Shown here piece after piece: positions 5,075 through 5,303 of a DNA stretch of 5,303 nt. How positions within the stretch are numbered: the first letter of the stretch is position 1; the number at the start of each line of letters is the position of its first letter. This DNA comes from Anaerolineales bacterium (GTDB lineage Bacteria; Chloroflexota; Anaerolineae; Anaerolineales; E44-bin32), in the NCBI GenBank assembly GCA_030668545.1, contig DAOUTT010000174.1:1-5303 (forward strand), written 5' to 3'. The position numbers were made by a program, and so were the translations under genes. The notes below the pieces were generated by a model. The model saw nothing but the letters and a program-made list of their open reading frames with translations. It ran no database searches and was not told where the DNA came from.

Positions 5075-5103
5075 ATTATACTTCACATTGTGAAAGCTGT
5101 CGC
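5075..5103 (-). promoter_or_regulatory. Promoter of the predicted small RNA
   Basis: On the minus strand, GCGACA (5103-5098, four of six matches to TTGACA, including GACA) lies 17 bp before a perfect TATAAT (5080-5075). Standard spacing gives a start at G5068, the first base of the RNA's closing stem. The spacer holds a palindrome described separately. Confidence 0.55.
5082..5094. promoter_or_regulatory. Operator-like palindrome in the small RNA promoter spacer
   Basis: TTCACA (5082-5087) and TGTGAA (5089-5094) are perfect 6-bp inverted arms around a single T. The site lies wholly between the -35 and -10 boxes, where a bound repressor would block RNA polymerase. The regulator is unknown. Confidence 0.45.
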
Positions 5104-5216
5104 CAGCGGCTCAGGGCGGATTCTTGCGCCCTTCGCCCACAGAGCAGAGCCGGCATGGTGGCAAGCACGAAGTTATTGCGCTGGCTAATTCGCATGGAAA
5201 TATTGTGTTCTTGTAT

Positions 5217-5303
5217 TTAGAACTGGAAGGTTTTCTTGCGGAGGACGACGCGTCGCCGATAATTGATCACGTACTCCTGCAGCCGCGCCTCAAGCTCCTT
5301 GAA
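5217..5303 (-). CDS. C-terminal end of an unidentified protein (partial)
   Basis: The only open minus-strand frame entering from the right edge gives 28 residues before a TAA (5219-5217). The visible tail begins FKELEARLQEYV, continues INYRRRVV, and ends LRKKTFQF. The first part looks like an amphipathic helix and the rest is strongly basic, so a nucleic-acid-binding or recombinase-like C-terminus is conceivable, but I cannot assign a family. The 5' end lies outside the window. About 195 nt separate its stop from the minus-strand terminator at 4999-5021; within that gap I see only the small RNA, its promoter, and a 6-bp hairpin at 5113-5132 without a T-tract. Confidence 0.5.
   Translation of the reverse strand, partial: FKELEARLQEYVINYRRRVVLRKKTFQF

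Noticed and set aside
5077..5082. TATACT on the plus strand over the small RNA -10
   Set aside because: No -35-like box lies at 16-18 bp, and there is no obvious gene or terminator for a plus-strand transcript going right.
5020..5220. 66-codon plus-strand open frame at the right end
   Set aside because: It runs antisense through the predicted small RNA and its promoter, has no ribosome-binding site, and its translation matches no family I recognise.

Overview
The window looks like bacterial chromosome of moderate GC. No gene here fixes the phylum. The gene mix is a short DUF951 protein, a solitary Flp-type pilin, a PDZ-less site-2 protease, and an alpha-oxoamine synthase that (from memory) resembles thermophile enzymes such as those of Thermus. 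Together with mixed use of Shine-Dalgarno and apparently leaderless starts, this would fit Chloroflexota (Anaerolineae-like), but that is an inference. I see no phage, insertion sequence, CRISPR array, tRNA or rRNA.

Layout. (a) 77-674: a minus-strand EthD-type dimeric alpha/beta-barrel protein is divergent from a plus-strand 47-residue Flp prepilin that has its own promoter. (b) 739-939: a minus-strand DUF951 protein converges on the pilin gene. (c) 1073-1104: an unusual symmetric divergent promoter, made of two perfect extended -10 elements in an 8-bp inverted repeat, lies between DUF951 and the next operon. (d) 1112-3259: a tight three-gene plus-strand operon encodes an M50 site-2 protease, an HD-domain hydrolase and a TyrA-fold dehydrogenase-like protein. 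The last has lost the recognisable catalytic residues of prephenate dehydrogenase. (e) 3395-4963: a second plus-strand unit has a strong promoter that places the start site on the GTG of a GIY-YIG domain protein. A glycine C-acetyltransferase/alpha-oxoamine synthase follows 13 nt later, and the unit ends in a textbook rho-independent terminator. (f) 4996-5103, minus strand: a predicted small RNA gene of about 70 nt. It has a complete promoter with a palindromic operator between -35 and -10. Its 5' end pairs perfectly with its 3' end immediately before a U7 tract. (g) 5217-5303, minus strand: the last 28 codons of an unidentified protein.

How they may work together. The protease-HD-TyrA-like operon is the least explained coding region: a membrane protease, a probable metal phosphohydrolase and a dinucleotide-fold protein without visible catalytic residues are cotranscribed and appear translationally coupled. 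The kbl-like gene could serve threonine/glycine metabolism, but no threonine dehydrogenase partner is in view. The least expected non-coding features are the predicted small RNA and the symmetric promoter. Both are sequence-based predictions without experimental support here.
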